From Azotimanducus sp963663145 (GTDB lineage Bacteria > Pseudomonadota > Gammaproteobacteria > Pseudomonadales > Azotimanducaceae), in the NCBI GenBank assembly GCA_963663145.1, contig OY760134.1, forward strand, positions 744,001 to 808,000: a stretch of DNA of 64,000 nucleotides, in the 5' to 3' direction. Within the stretch, counting starts at the first letter, position 1; every line of letters begins with the position of its first letter. A program made the translations under genes and the position numbers. Positions 45,951-55,150 of this stretch are shown in pieces. The notes under the pieces were generated by a model that did not search any database, had not been told where the DNA came from, and saw only the letters and a program-made list of their open reading frames with translations.

Positions 45951-47368
45951 TGGCGTGACTCCTGTTCGTCTGTTTCCCGCAAGGGAGTGCCGAGAAGCTC
46001 ACGAAGACTTGCGCGCGCTTGCGCGTGATTGGCGAGCGCACCGGCTTCCCCCAGTTCAAGATCAAGCTGAAGGCGCAGGGCTTCGATGAGTTCATTGAAA
46101 CTCGCGGCACCGCTCGCATAGGCGCGTTGCAATGCGAGAAGCGCTTCCGTTGCCTTGGGCAGGAGAAGGGTTCGAAACAGCACGATTTCGCGCTCTGCGT
46201 CGCGAATTTGATACAGGTGGGCGATGGCTGCAGCGCGTAGTCGGTCGAGTTCCGTGGATTGCCGCGCCTTGATGGCATCTCTTCTGGCGCGCGCCTCGCG
46301 CCGTTCGGCGCGGTACTTGTCTCTGCTCAGCGGCAGGGTGATGCGAAGGTTGGCGGATACGGGATCCTGACCACTCCCGCGAACCCCTGAAACCACCGCA
46401 GGTCCGGTGACCATGTAGTCGAGACCCACCGAGAGCTTGGGCAATGCGGCAGTTTGTGCGCGCTTGTAGCCCGCCTCTGCCGAAGCGGCTTGGAATTCCA
46501 AGGCGCGCAAGCTTGGGTTGGCGCGCATGAGGGTGCCGAGCACATCCTGCTCGTCCCTTCGCAATGGCTGGAACGCCAGCGATGGCGGGTCGGGTAGGTT
46601 CGCGCTTGGCGGGCGATGCAGCAGGCTGTTGAGGGCGGCAACCAGAGGAGCTCGACGGTCTTCAAGACTCGCAAGTTGGTTTTCGACCTTCCCAAGCTCG
46701 ATGGATGCGCGAATCACGTCGGGGTGCCGCGTGGTTCCGGTTGCGAATCGCGCTCGGGCAACGCCTTCGAAGGAGACAACCAAGTCCCGATGGGCGCGCG
46801 TGATCATGATTGATCGCTTCAGGAGCCAGAACTGGCGCCAAAGGTGCGTGATTTCGGTTACGAGGCGATTTCTGACTACATCCACCTCGGCGGCGGCCGA
46901 GCTGGCCGCATGCGAGGCCATCTCGCCTTGGAGTGTGAGTCGCTTTGGCCAAGCGAGGGGTTGATTGAATCCAAACGCATACTCCTGCGGACCGACGCGC
47001 GTTTGAACCTCCTCGGCGAAGTAGCGAAGGTGGACTTCCGGATTCGGCCAGGCGGTTGCCTGTGGAACTCTCTCAAGCGCTGCCTGATGATTCAGCGAGG
47101 CGGCGCGAATCTCTGGGTTGTGGGCGAATGCGTGGCTGATGAGATCATCAAGCGACTTGAGACGTGCAGTCGTGTCTTGTTGATCGGTAGATGCGTGAAG
47201 CCCCAAGGCGGCGAGGCCGCAAATCGCCCATAGGCCCGGCACTAGCAAGCGCCGAGCCCATTCTGAAATGGATGTCTTTGCTCGAACTCGCCCACCCGTC
47301 ATCAGCGATTTGTTGCGGACGCTGACAAGACCGCCGTGTGTGTGTCCCATTTGACCCTTCCCGCGCAT
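45947..47368 (-). CDS. TolC/CusC-family outer-membrane efflux channel
   Basis: A 473-residue outer-membrane factor. The leader (LLVPGLWAICGLAALGLHA) is preceded by a long basic N terminus, so a start further in is possible. Two OEP repeats follow, with AFAHNPEIRAASLNHQAALERVPQA, FNQPLAWPKRLTLQGEMASHAA and the second-half alpha-barrel FNELIEALRLQLDLELGEAGALANHAQARASLREL. It is the first gene of the three-gene efflux operon and overlaps the adaptor by 4 bases. Confidence 0.88.
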   Translation of the reverse strand: MRGKGQMGHTHGGLVSVRNKSLMTGGRVRAKTSISEWARRLLVPGLWAICGLAALGLHASTDQQDTTARLKSLDDLISHAFAHNPEIRAASLNHQAALERVPQATAWPNPEVHLRYFAEEVQTRVGPQEYAFGFNQPLAWPKRLTLQGEMASHAASSAAAEVDVVRNRLVTEITHLWRQFWLLKRSIMITRAHRDLVVSFEGVARARFATGTTRHPDVIRASIELGKVENQLASLEDRRAPLVAALNSLLHRPPSANLPDPPSLAFQPLRRDEQDVLGTLMRANPSLRALEFQAASAEAGYKRAQTAALPKLSVGLDYMVTGPAVVSGVRGSGQDPVSANLRITLPLSRDKYRAERREARARRDAIKARQSTELDRLRAAAIAHLYQIRDAEREIVLFRTLLLPKATEALLALQRAYASGAASFNELIEALRLQLDLELGEAGALANHAQARASLRELLGTPLRETDEQESRQ

Positions 47369-47422
47369 GAAAAAACCGCCTCCGCACGCGTTGCGCAGGC
47401 GTCTTACGGAGCGAGGGAAGAC

Positions 47423-47929
47423 TTATTCGGTCAACTCATCCTTGCGCGTGATGGGGGAGCCGAGCGCCGGCAGCCTAGGTCGCCAAGCGCTTGCGGACCA
47501 GCGTGGCGCGGGTTCCGCGTATTCGAGTTGAGCTGCGGATGCAAACAAATGGTCGGCTTTGTCGCCATGGTCCGATGGCATCCAGGGCAAGCGCGACTCG
47601 CGATCTTGCTTGATCGTGGGCGTTGCGCCGGGACCGCAGTCGGCGCAGTCGGCGAGCATCTGTTGGCAGGATGGATCATCCTCATGGTCCGGCGCATGCG
47701 CGCCTGCGTGCGCGGCGTGCTGGTGTTCGGAATGTGGATCGCCGTGATGGACATGATGCACATGATGCGGCTTGTCATCGGAAGCGGTTTGGTGGCCCGC
47801 GTGCATCCCTGCAACCGCGCAGGTGCAGGCGATGTTCGCGAATAGTAGCGAGGCCGCCGCCAGCAAGCTTATGCGCGTTCCCAATCTCGTCATGTTGTGG
47901 AACATACGCCCTTTAGCGAATTGGGTCAA
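47423..47929 (-). CDS. exported histidine-rich protein
   Basis: A 168-residue protein with a signal peptide (ISLLAAASLLFANIACTCAVAG) and a His/Asp-rich region (about 41-85: HAGHQ, HHVHHVHHGDPHSEHQHAAHAGAHAPDHEDD) followed by CQQMLADCADC. It resembles small periplasmic metal sponges encoded with copper-resistance systems. It lies 54 bases upstream of the cusCBA-type genes on the same strand and probably heads that operon. The start may be the ATG before FHNMTRLG. Confidence 0.7.
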   Translation of the reverse strand: MTQFAKGRMFHNMTRLGTRISLLAAASLLFANIACTCAVAGMHAGHQTASDDKPHHVHHVHHGDPHSEHQHAAHAGAHAPDHEDDPSCQQMLADCADCGPGATPTIKQDRESRLPWMPSDHGDKADHLFASAAQLEYAEPAPRWSASAWRPRLPALGSPITRKDELTE

Positions 47930-47986
47930 TCTGTGCTCAAGGGTCTCGTGATAGCATTTGCTCCATAGCTAAAGCTGCTGGGGAAC

Positions 47987-49513
47987 GTGCGAGTGGAAGA
48001 ATTCGATGTCGTCATAGTTGGTGGTGGCCTTTCGGGGGTCGGTACTGCTTGTCATCTGCGCAGGCATTGTCCAAACAAGTCGTTTGTGATTCTCGAGGGT
48101 CGTGAATCGATCGGTGGCACTTGGGATCTCTTCCGTTATCCGGGCGTACGCTCGGACAGCGATATGCACACCCTTGGATTCAGCTTCAAACCTTGGAAGG
48201 AAGCGAAATCTATCGCAGACGGTCCGGCAATTCTCAATTACATCAAAGAGACGGCCGAGGAGTTCAATCTCACCCCGCATATCCGCTTTGGTCATCGCGT
48301 TACTGCGGCTTCTTGGGATACCGAGAGCGCATCTTGGCTGGTGGAGGCGACCTGTGCCGAGAGTGGTGAGAAGAGAACTGTTTGCGCCAATTTCCTCGCC
48401 ATGTGCAGTGGCTATTACAACTACGAGGATTGGCACGACGCAAAATTCCAAGGCACCGAACGATTTGAAGGTCAGATAGTGCATCCCCAAGCTTGGCCCG
48501 ACGACTTGAATTACGCTGGCAAGCGGGTGGTGGTCATAGGCAGTGGCGCCACCGCCATGACACTTGTGCCGGCCATGGCCGACGAGGGCGCGCGGGTCAC
48601 CATGGTGCAGCGCTCCCCGACCTATGTGGTGTCGCGGCCGGACAAGGACTATATCGCCAACACCCTGCGCAAGATTCTCCCGGAGCGCGTCGCCTACGCC
48701 ATCACGCGGTTCAAGAATATTCACCTGCAGAATTACTTCTACAACAATTGTCAGGTCAGACCGGACAAGGTGAAGGCCAGGCTGCTTGGCTGGGTGCGTG
48801 ATCACCTCGGGCCCGACTACGATATCGACACTCATTTCACGCCGCGCTACAAGCCTTGGGAGCAGCGCATGTGCCTGATCCCCAACGCCGACCTTTTTCG
48901 TACCATAAAGTCTGGTGCGGTGGACTTGGTCACGGACACCATCGACTGCTTTACGAAAAAAGGCCTCTTGCTCACCTCGGGTCGCGAACTTGAAGCGGAC
49001 CTCATCGTCACCGCAACGGGACTCAAGCTCCTTGTGCTCGGCGGCATCGAATTTCAGGTCGACGGCGAGGTTGTGGATTTTTCGCAGAGATTCACCTACA
49101 AGGGCATGATGTATTCGGACGTGCCGAACCTGGTGCAGACCTTCGGCTATATCAATGCGTCTTGGACGCTGCGATCAGACCTGACCGCTGAATACCTGTG
49201 CCGAGTGCTGAATCGCATGGATGAATTGGGAACGCGCCAATGCACGCCGAGGTTGCGTGAGGAAGATCGCAACATGCCGGAGCGTCCTTGGATCGAGAAC
49301 TTCTCTTCTGGCTATATGCAGCGTTCCATGCACCTCTTTCCAAAGCAGAGCGACCGCGCGCCTTGGCACAATCCGCAGCGCTATGCGCTCGACAAGAAGA
49401 TGATCAGGCGAGCGAAGCTCGAGGACGGGGCGCTGACGTTCGACAACCCTCATGTGGAACCGCAAATCGAATCGGACATGACGCCCACCCTAGCCAGCCA
49501 AAAGGCCGCCTAA
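47987..49513 (+). CDS. flavin-dependent monooxygenase, Baeyer-Villiger type (EthA-like)
   Basis: A 508-residue class B flavoprotein monooxygenase. It has the FAD Rossmann motif VIVGGGLSGVGTACHL, the NADPH motif VVVIGSGATAM, and the Baeyer-Villiger fingerprint FEGQIVHPQAWPDD (FxGxxxHxxxWP). These enzymes insert oxygen into ketones or oxidise heteroatoms, with substrate not predictable from sequence. The start is GTG at 47987 or 47993. It is divergent from the His-rich/cus genes, with 57 bases between the open reading frames. Confidence 0.9.
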   Translation: MRVEEFDVVIVGGGLSGVGTACHLRRHCPNKSFVILEGRESIGGTWDLFRYPGVRSDSDMHTLGFSFKPWKEAKSIADGPAILNYIKETAEEFNLTPHIRFGHRVTAASWDTESASWLVEATCAESGEKRTVCANFLAMCSGYYNYEDWHDAKFQGTERFEGQIVHPQAWPDDLNYAGKRVVVIGSGATAMTLVPAMADEGARVTMVQRSPTYVVSRPDKDYIANTLRKILPERVAYAITRFKNIHLQNYFYNNCQVRPDKVKARLLGWVRDHLGPDYDIDTHFTPRYKPWEQRMCLIPNADLFRTIKSGAVDLVTDTIDCFTKKGLLLTSGRELEADLIVTATGLKLLVLGGIEFQVDGEVVDFSQRFTYKGMMYSDVPNLVQTFGYINASWTLRSDLTAEYLCRVLNRMDELGTRQCTPRLREEDRNMPERPWIENFSSGYMQRSMHLFPKQSDRAPWHNPQRYALDKKMIRRAKLEDGALTFDNPHVEPQIESDMTPTLASQKAA

Positions 49514-49739
49514 TAACCAAGACCAAACAAGCGAAACAGGGGAAAACTCCTCCTTGCGGGCGAGTGTTTGCTTGTTTCGCCTACGTCATTGTTGTTTGCG
49601 GGGAAGGGGCATTCACTCGACAACCGGCAGCGCGAGAAACGAGGCATGCTCCGCATCATGGAAGACCATCTGCTGGGCTTCGCGCGGGTCGCCAGCTTCA
49701 CCAGGGGCGAGATTTGGCTTTGGAAACACGCAAGGGTAG

Positions 49740-51430
49740 GGGTGTACGTCAGATTTGTGAGATGAGGCTGTTTACAGGGAGGCGCGGCGTTCGCGGAAGT
49801 CGTCGAAGCGGTTGCCGATGACGGCGCAGCGCAGAGCGAGGATGTCGTTGGCGCCGTCGACGGACCAGTGCATGCCGCCGCGTTTGAGTCGTGCGCCGAC
49901 GATGTTCCTGCGGGCGCCCTCGACGATGCCGTTGGAGACGCACAGTACCATGGCGCGGAACTCCGGATAGCGCATGCGGTCGCGGTTGCGGGAGAAGTAG
50001 TCGCGGTCCCTGCGCGCCGCCTCGCAGGCGCGGGCGTGCCGGTTGAGTTCGGCGATCAGTTCGTCGAGTTCCCCCCGGTCGAGCTGGTCGCGGCGCAGTT
50101 TGCCCTAGGCGGCGGCGAGTTCGGAGTCGGTGCCGTGGATGGCCTTCGCCGTCTCGAACAGGTGCTGCTTGGCGTGGAAGATGTCGACGATCCGGACGGC
50201 GCCGGGGAAGTGCTCGTCGGCGATGTTCCGGATCCACGCGGCGCCGTCGCCGAGCATCACCCGGCGGGGCGCGGTGTCGAAGCCGCGCCGCCTTGCCCCG
50301 CGCAGCGCGCGTAGCGCGAAGGGCGACGGTTCGGCATCGGTGTCGCGGAAGGCGGCGGTCTCGATGGCGGCGCTGTAGCTTGCGGAGTCAGGGTCGCGGA
50401 CCGGGGCGCCGTGCTTGTCGCGGGACTCGGCCGGCCAGACCGTGGCAAGCTTCGCCTCGCGGGTCCCGGCGGAGCCGTCGGGCCGCTTCCCGCTCCGGCC
50501 CGCGGTCTCGGATTTGCGCACCGGTACGCCGGTGCCGTCCACGCCGAGGTGGAGAGTTGGGGCCCGGTTCGGCTCCGGCTCGACCACGCGGCGGTCGTCC
50601 TCCGCAGCCCGCCTCCCCGGTGCCTCCGCGTGGCGCTCCACGGACTTCGGGCCGATGTCCAGCCCTGCAAGTTCGCGCGGCAGCTCCAGTTCGCCGAGCG
50701 CCGTGCTGAAGGTCTTGCGCCGATGCCGCGTGTGTCGCGCCTCCACTCCGCAGCCGCACGGCAGGCGGGCACCCTTCGCATCGGAGCGGTCGGCGTTCAG
50801 GCGCGCCGCGACCGCCCCGCCCATGATCTCCAGCGCCACGCGACATGCCGACGTCTCAACCGCCTCGAAATCGATGTCTCCCGGCGCACCATCTCCGATC
50901 AGCCCCGCCGCCTCGGCGACGAGCTCCGCCTCGATCGCGGATTCGAGCGCCCCCTTTTTGCCGACGGTTCCGGCAGGTCCCGCTCCAGCCGCTCCTGGCA
51001 CAGTCGCTCGCTCACCTCGATCAGCTCCGCCGTCAGTTCGCGCAGCCGCCCGCACTCCGCGATCTGCGCGCGCGTCCGCGCCACCGCGCCCTCCGGGATC
51101 GAGCGCGTCAGCGGCCTGCCGCCGACCCGCGCCGTGACCACCCAGCGCGGACCGTGCCCGGGGGCGTCCGGGCGGGCGCAGTGGCAGCCCGGCTTGCCGC
51201 ACCTCCGGTAGCGCTCGAACAGGGACCCCGGCCGCAGGTCGCCGATCGTCGCCAGCGCCCGGCGGATCTCGTCGCGGCGGGTTCTCAATCCCTCCAGTTC
51301 GGTGTTCGTCAACATGACCGCCTCCTTCAAGGCGAACGCGGGCTGGCATTATCTCATGATGCCAGAAACGCCCGCAAACCACCGCGCATGAATGAGCTTC
51401 TCGCGATTCTCACAATTCTGACGTACACCC
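49740..51430 (-). mobile_element. ISKra4-type insertion sequence
   Basis: Left end GGGTGTACGTCAGATTTGTG (from 49740) and right end, read inward from 51430, GGGTGTACGTCAGAATTGTG are near-identical inverted repeats of about 22 bp, giving a 1691-bp element. The transposase lies between them on the minus strand. No clear target duplication is visible (flanks CAAGGGTAG and TCCTTCTGG). Confidence 0.8.
49772..51330 (-). pseudogene. ISKra4-family transposase, in two frames with an amber stop
   Basis: The first frame (51330-50899) encodes a DUF6788-like region with RYRRCGKPGCHCARPDAPGHGPRW. It passes to a second frame at GGCAAAAAGGGGGC (about 50960), giving GKKGALESAIEAELVAEAAG, then the DDE domain (LHLGVDGTGVPV; VRIVDIFHAKQHL). 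A TAG at 50105-50107 interrupts this frame before GKLRRDQLDRGELDEL and the C-terminal SNGIVEGARRNIVGARLKRGGMHWSVDGAND. The frame change could be programmed -1 slippage, as the two-frame layout is common in IS elements. The amber codon should inactivate it. Confidence 0.75.
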
Positions 51431-51584
51431 TCCTTCTGGATTTGTTTCCTCCCACGGTCTAATATCACACATTGTTGAACGGCACTCGCGTTACGTCGCT
51501 CAGTTGCCAGCGACACCTGCCCTGTGGTGTGACAGCTCGGAGAGAAGGCATCTTCACAGTTTCTCTGTTGGCGTTCTTGTGTCC

Positions 51585-52442
51585 TAGGGGGTGTTAACAC
51601 TATCGCAGTGCCTCGACGATGAGCGCGAAGACGATGAAGCCGGGGAACATGACGTCGAGCTTCTCGAAGCGGGAGAAGATGCGCCGGAAGCCCTTGAGGC
51701 GCCGGAAGAGCCGCTCGACCTCGTTGCGCCGCTTGTACAGCTCCCGGTTGTACTCCCAGGGATCGACGCGGCTGCTCTTCGGCGGGACGACGGGGTCGAA
51801 GCCGAGGTCGGGGGCCAGCTGGCGGGTGGCGTTGTCCTCGCAGGCCTTGTCCATGACGAGCGCCGGGGCGTTGGCGGGCCTCTCCGGTTGGCTCATGAGC
51901 CCGCGGCCCTCCGGGGCGTCGTGCGCGTTGCCGGGGGAGAGGGCGAAGGCGACCGCCGTTCGGGCATCCGCGGCAACCATATGAATTTTGGTGTTCCATC
52001 CGCCGCCGGACTTGCCGATGGACTGCGCGCCGTTTTTTTTCGGGCCCCCGTGCCGTCCGGGTGCACCTTGACGCTGGTGCTGTCCAGGCCGAGCGCCTCG
52101 ACCCTGATGCGCACCAGCTGGTCCCGCTGGAGCTGCTCGAACACCCGGTCCAGCACGCCGCCCCCGGCCCAGCGGCTCATCCGCGTGTAGATCGTGTGCC
52201 AGTTGCCGAACCGCGCCGGCAGGCCGCGCCACTTGCAGCCGTGCTCGGCCACGTGGAGGATTGCGTTGACGACCTGCAGGTTCGACACCTTGACGTTTCC
52301 CCGCTGCTTCGGAAGCAGGGGGGCGATCCGCTCGAATTGTGCCTCCGTGATTTCCATGCGCTTGACAACCCTCCACTTTTCCGGCAAAAGACAACGAAAC
52401 GAAGGATACCATGATATCCCCAATTAGTGTGAACAGGCCCTA
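51585..52442 (-). mobile_element. IS5-type insertion sequence (IS427-like)
   Basis: Terminal inverted repeats GGGGGTGTTAACACTATCG (left) and GGGCCTGTTCACACTAATTG (right, read inward) lie within CTAG, with TA present at both junctions (51585-51586, 52441-52442), as expected for this group. About 855 bp. Its right end touches the IS481-type element. Confidence 0.75.
51600..52357 (-). CDS. IS5-family transposase, two frames joined at an A8 slip site
   Basis: The first frame gives MEITEAQFERIAPLLPKQRG, CKWRGLPARFGNWHTIYTRMSRW and LGLDSTSVKVHPDGTGA. At the run of eight A (52033-52040, minus strand) the sequence continues in a second frame as KKNGAQSIGKSGGGWNTKIH, DKACEDN, and the C-terminal YNRELYKRRNEVERLFRRLKGFRRIFSRFEKLD. 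IS427-group elements are known to join such frames by programmed slippage, so this may be functional. Confidence 0.75.
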
Positions 52443-52509
52443 GTTCAAACACATGTGAGACTCCGGCAGCCTTGGAAGGACTGACCGGTCTCTTCCGGGG
52501 ATGAGCCGA

Positions 52510-52596
52510 CGATCCGCCCACGCGAAGGGCCCTTCGCGTGGGCGGATCGCCGGTCGCGCCGGAACCCCCCGATGCCGCGCATGCGCGGCATCGGGG
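52510..52596. repeat. two perfect palindromes in the IS481 leader
   Basis: 52510-52549 is a 40-bp perfect palindrome centred on GGGCCC (arm CGATCCGCCCACGCGAAGGG). 52567-52596 is a 30-bp perfect palindrome centred on GCATGC (arm CCCCGATGCCGCGCA). Both precede the transposase start codon and would form very stable hairpins in RNA or single-stranded DNA, perhaps limiting read-in transcription. Confidence 0.85.
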
Positions 52597-52646
52597 CGGC
52601 GGTTCGGATACCCTTGGTTTTCCACAATCAAAAGGATCACCGAACC

Positions 52647-53666
52647 ATGCAATTCTATTCCAAGCGACACCTCTCCCACCGCGCCATCCAGGTCGACGAG
52701 TCCACGCCCCCGGACGCGCTCGACCGACTCCGCAGGATCGAGACGTACGACCGGCTCCGCTCCGAGGGCTGCTCGGAGGCCACCGCCCTCGAGGCCGTCG
52801 GCTGGTCCAGGGCGAACCTGCACCGCTGGAAGCGGCGCCGGCGGGAAGGCGGACCCGCCGGGCTGGCCGCGAAGAGCCGCAGGCCGCGCTCGTCCCGCGG
52901 GCGCGAATGGTCGCGCGGCGACGAGTGGGCGGTCTGGAACATGCGCCGCGAGCACCCCTTCATGGGCAAGGCGAGGCTGCGCGTCATGCTCGCCCGCGAC
53001 GGCACCCGGCTGTCCGAGTCCACCATCGGCCGGATCCTCAAGAAGGGATTGCGACTCGGGCACATGCAACCCTGTGCCTTCCTCCGCGGACGGGCCGCGC
53101 CGAAGCGGCGCCGCGACTTCTCCGGCGGCCACGCCGCGCGCCTCCCCTCCGGCATGCGCGCCTCCGCGCCCGGCGAGCTCGTCCGGATCGACCACATGTC
53201 CGTCTCCCGCGACGGACAGACCCCCGAGGAATTCCGCGCCGTCTGCCCGGCCGCCAAGCCCGTGTTCCGCCTCGTCTTCTCCCGCGCCACCGCCCGCAAC
53301 GCCCGCCGATTCCTCGAAGCGCTGCTCGCCGAGCACCCCTGGATCAAGTCCATCCAGGTCGACGGCGGCTCCGAGTTCATGGCCGAGTTCGAAACCGCAT
53401 GCCGCGACCTCGAGCTCCCACTCTTCGTCCTCCCTCCAAGATCCCCAAAGCCCGACGGCTGCGTCGAGCGCGCCAACGACTCCTCCAGGACCGAATTCCG
53501 GGCCCTCTACTCCGGCGAACCCGCCGTCGCCGAGGCCGCGCCCGCCCTCGCCAAATTCCAACACTTCCACAACACCGTCAGACCACACATGTCTCTGGAC
53601 TGGAAGACTCCTTTCGAGTACCTTTCTTCTGCCTTGGGACTCCCCGCCCAGTCTCATATGTGTTGA
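52647..53666 (+). CDS. IS481-family transposase
   Basis: A DDE integrase-core transposase of 339 residues. An N-terminal helix-turn-helix (YDRLRSEGCSEATALEAVGWSRANLHRWKRRRREGG) and a second DNA-binding region precede the rve core: LVRIDHMSV (first Asp), IQVDGGSEFMAEF (second Asp) and DGCVERANDSSRTEF (Glu). The start is ATG before QFYSKRHLSH; the upstream extension would run through the palindromes. It appears intact. Confidence 0.85.
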   Translation: MQFYSKRHLSHRAIQVDESTPPDALDRLRRIETYDRLRSEGCSEATALEAVGWSRANLHRWKRRRREGGPAGLAAKSRRPRSSRGREWSRGDEWAVWNMRREHPFMGKARLRVMLARDGTRLSESTIGRILKKGLRLGHMQPCAFLRGRAAPKRRRDFSGGHAARLPSGMRASAPGELVRIDHMSVSRDGQTPEEFRAVCPAAKPVFRLVFSRATARNARRFLEALLAEHPWIKSIQVDGGSEFMAEFETACRDLELPLFVLPPRSPKPDGCVERANDSSRTEFRALYSGEPAVAEAAPALAKFQHFHNTVRPHMSLDWKTPFEYLSSALGLPAQSHMC

Positions 53667-53752
53667 ACCAGCACATCTTGTTGACGCGAATCCAAGATGA
53701 TGAGATCATCCCCCTACTCTTCAACCATTGCTAATTTAGGAGTTGCAATCAC

Positions 53753-54202
53753 TTGCACGCACTGTGTTTAACATTAGTAGTATTGCTCGTCGGCCTGTTT
53801 TTGCTTGATAGCGCAGAGGCACAGGTTCGAGTTCCGTATCCTGGCTGCTACGACTATCATGGTTGTGGCGTTGACGAAATGTCCGATGCCGAGTACAGGA
53901 ACATTTGGCAACAATATGGGTTTAGCACACCACCCACTCAATATGGACATCTTGGTGACGGATCGAGGTACTACGTAATCCACGGCACATTGTATATTGA
54001 GGAATTCAATGGCAATCTAACCAATTTGGAGGGTTTGGGTTGCGCTGCTTGGGGTGCCATATATCCCATGTTGGGAGCCTTTGGTGGAATGGGAGGAAGT
54101 ATATGGGGTGCTGCGTTCGGAGTGGCCATTGCCGGTAAGTGCATGCAGCTTCAGGCCCAGTTTGAGGGCGACGAAGATGATTCAGAGATAACCGAGCATT
54201 GA
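53753..54202 (+). CDS. exported hypothetical protein with glycine-rich hydrophobic domain
   Basis: A 149-residue protein beginning at TTG, with a signal peptide (LCLTLVVLLVGLFLLDSAEAQ). A small Cys/Tyr-rich segment (YPGCYDYHGCG) follows, then a Gly/Ala-rich hydrophobic domain (about 100-130, CAAWGAIYPMLGAFGGMGGS then IWGAAFGVAIAGKC) and an acidic tail. The GxxxG-like hydrophobic stretch between two cysteines recalls pore-forming bacteriocin domains, but no family is recognised. The following gene overlaps its stop and encodes a membrane protein. Confidence 0.55.
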   Translation: MHALCLTLVVLLVGLFLLDSAEAQVRVPYPGCYDYHGCGVDEMSDAEYRNIWQQYGFSTPPTQYGHLGDGSRYYVIHGTLYIEEFNGNLTNLEGLGCAAWGAIYPMLGAFGGMGGSIWGAAFGVAIAGKCMQLQAQFEGDEDDSEITEH

Positions 54203-54621
54203 ATTCGATCATGAGCATCAAGGTTTTCTCACATGTCGTCCTTTGGGCCACAATCGCAGTTTCCATTGTCGTTTGGATTGTTTTCAGAGACTCCCTCGGG
54301 AGCATCACGAAAGAAGTCGTGCTCTATTATCTAGGGGTACTAATCACCGGCTTAACCGTCAGATTCGGCGGCGAGTACTTCTTGAGAAGGTTCTTGCCTT
54401 CTGCGTTAGATGTTCAGTCCAATGTTGTGCGATGTTTGGCCCAGTCCATTGGAGTGGGCATGTTCATCGTCGTTGCGCTTGCTGGCTCCATCCACCTGCA
54501 TTCACCTGAGCTGTGGAAGTACACGGAGTGGCTACTCCCGATGACCTTTCTATTGAACACGGGCGCTGTGTTCCTTGCCTTGCTTTTGCGGGCTCGGCTA
54601 GCAGTAAAGCGTAATCTGTAG
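54199..54621 (+). CDS. hypothetical four-helix membrane protein
   Basis: A 140-residue protein with about four hydrophobic helices (residues 10-30, 40-55, 82-100, 112-132) and basic loops (RFGGEYFLRRFLP, RARLAVKRNL). No family is recognised. It overlaps the preceding exported-protein gene by 4 bases, so the two are translated as a pair. An immunity or partner role is possible but unproven. The pair lies in a small low-GC island between IS elements. Confidence 0.5.
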   Translation: MNSIMSIKVFSHVVLWATIAVSIVVWIVFRDSLGSITKEVVLYYLGVLITGLTVRFGGEYFLRRFLPSALDVQSNVVRCLAQSIGVGMFIVVALAGSIHLHSPELWKYTEWLLPMTFLLNTGAVFLALLLRARLAVKRNL

Positions 54622-54667
54622 TCCGTTCACAACGACAATCGTGGTGGGGTTGATTTAGCACCCCCAA

Positions 54668-54800
54668 TCACCAATCGAGGTGCATCTTTGCGAGTTCTTC
54701 GCAGAGGTGCACCAGGAAACGACCTGCTTCTGCTCCGTCGATCACCCGGTGGTCATAGCTAAGTACTTTAGCTCGGAAGTTCGGTGACGTATAGCATGAG
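54668..54800 (-). pseudogene. 2-oxoacid dehydrogenase acyltransferase (E2) C-terminal fragment
   Basis: About 43 codons encoding FRAKVLSYDHRVIDGAEAGRFL and then the end LCEELAKMHLDW. SYDHRVIDGAxxGRFL holds the catalytic His/Asp of E2 acyltransferases. Everything upstream is replaced by the IS630 remnant, so this is the truncated 3' end of a gene cut by transposition. Confidence 0.75.
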
Positions 54801-54806
54801 GCGGCC

Positions 54807-55150
54807 TCATGCGGCCAGTTTGAGTGGTGGTTGCGCCGCGTTGACGCGGTTGAGCACATTGCGGAGGTTCTTTCGGGTGAATTTCCAATCAAAGGGCTTG
54901 GCGACCTGCCCGTAGTAGCGTTTGAAGTCGCGCAGGCGGCGCTCGACCTGTTCGAGGTCCGTAAAGTCATTGGGGGTGAGCACCTTCCGCTGGACGATCG
55001 AGAAGTAGACCTCGACCTGGTTGAGCCAGCTGGCGTGCACCGGGGTGTGGACCACATGGGCGTTCGGCCATTGGTGCCGGAAGCGCTCGACGCACGGCCG
55101 TCCGCGGTGGACGGAGGCGTTGCCCACGATCCAGATTGTCGCTCTACAGA
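54807..55150 (-). pseudogene. IS630-family transposase C-terminal fragment
   Basis: It encodes WIVGNASVHRGRPCVERFRH, THASWLNQVEVYFSIVQRKVL-like sequence (actual PVHASWLNQVEVYFSIVQRK) and a helical tail. This is the end of a DDE domain, lacking the first Asp, and Gly stands where the second Asp of DNxxxH is usual. The 5' part is missing: it stops where IS1634-like sequence begins on the other strand. Confidence 0.7.

Larger units (their letters stand above)
52443..53668 (+). mobile_element. IS481-type insertion sequence
   Basis: The ends GTTCAAACACATGTGAGACT (left) and GTTCAACACATATGAGACT (right, read inward) are inverted repeats with one indel and one mismatch. About 1226 bp, inserted immediately beside the IS5-type element. 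It encodes one intact transposase. The 200-base leader before the transposase contains two long palindromes. Confidence 0.75.

Noticed and set aside
52440..53657. A 405-codon minus-strand frame opposite the IS481 transposase
   Set aside because: It is a GC-rich antisense frame, low complexity (Gly/Ala/Arg), while the plus strand has a complete DDE transposase.
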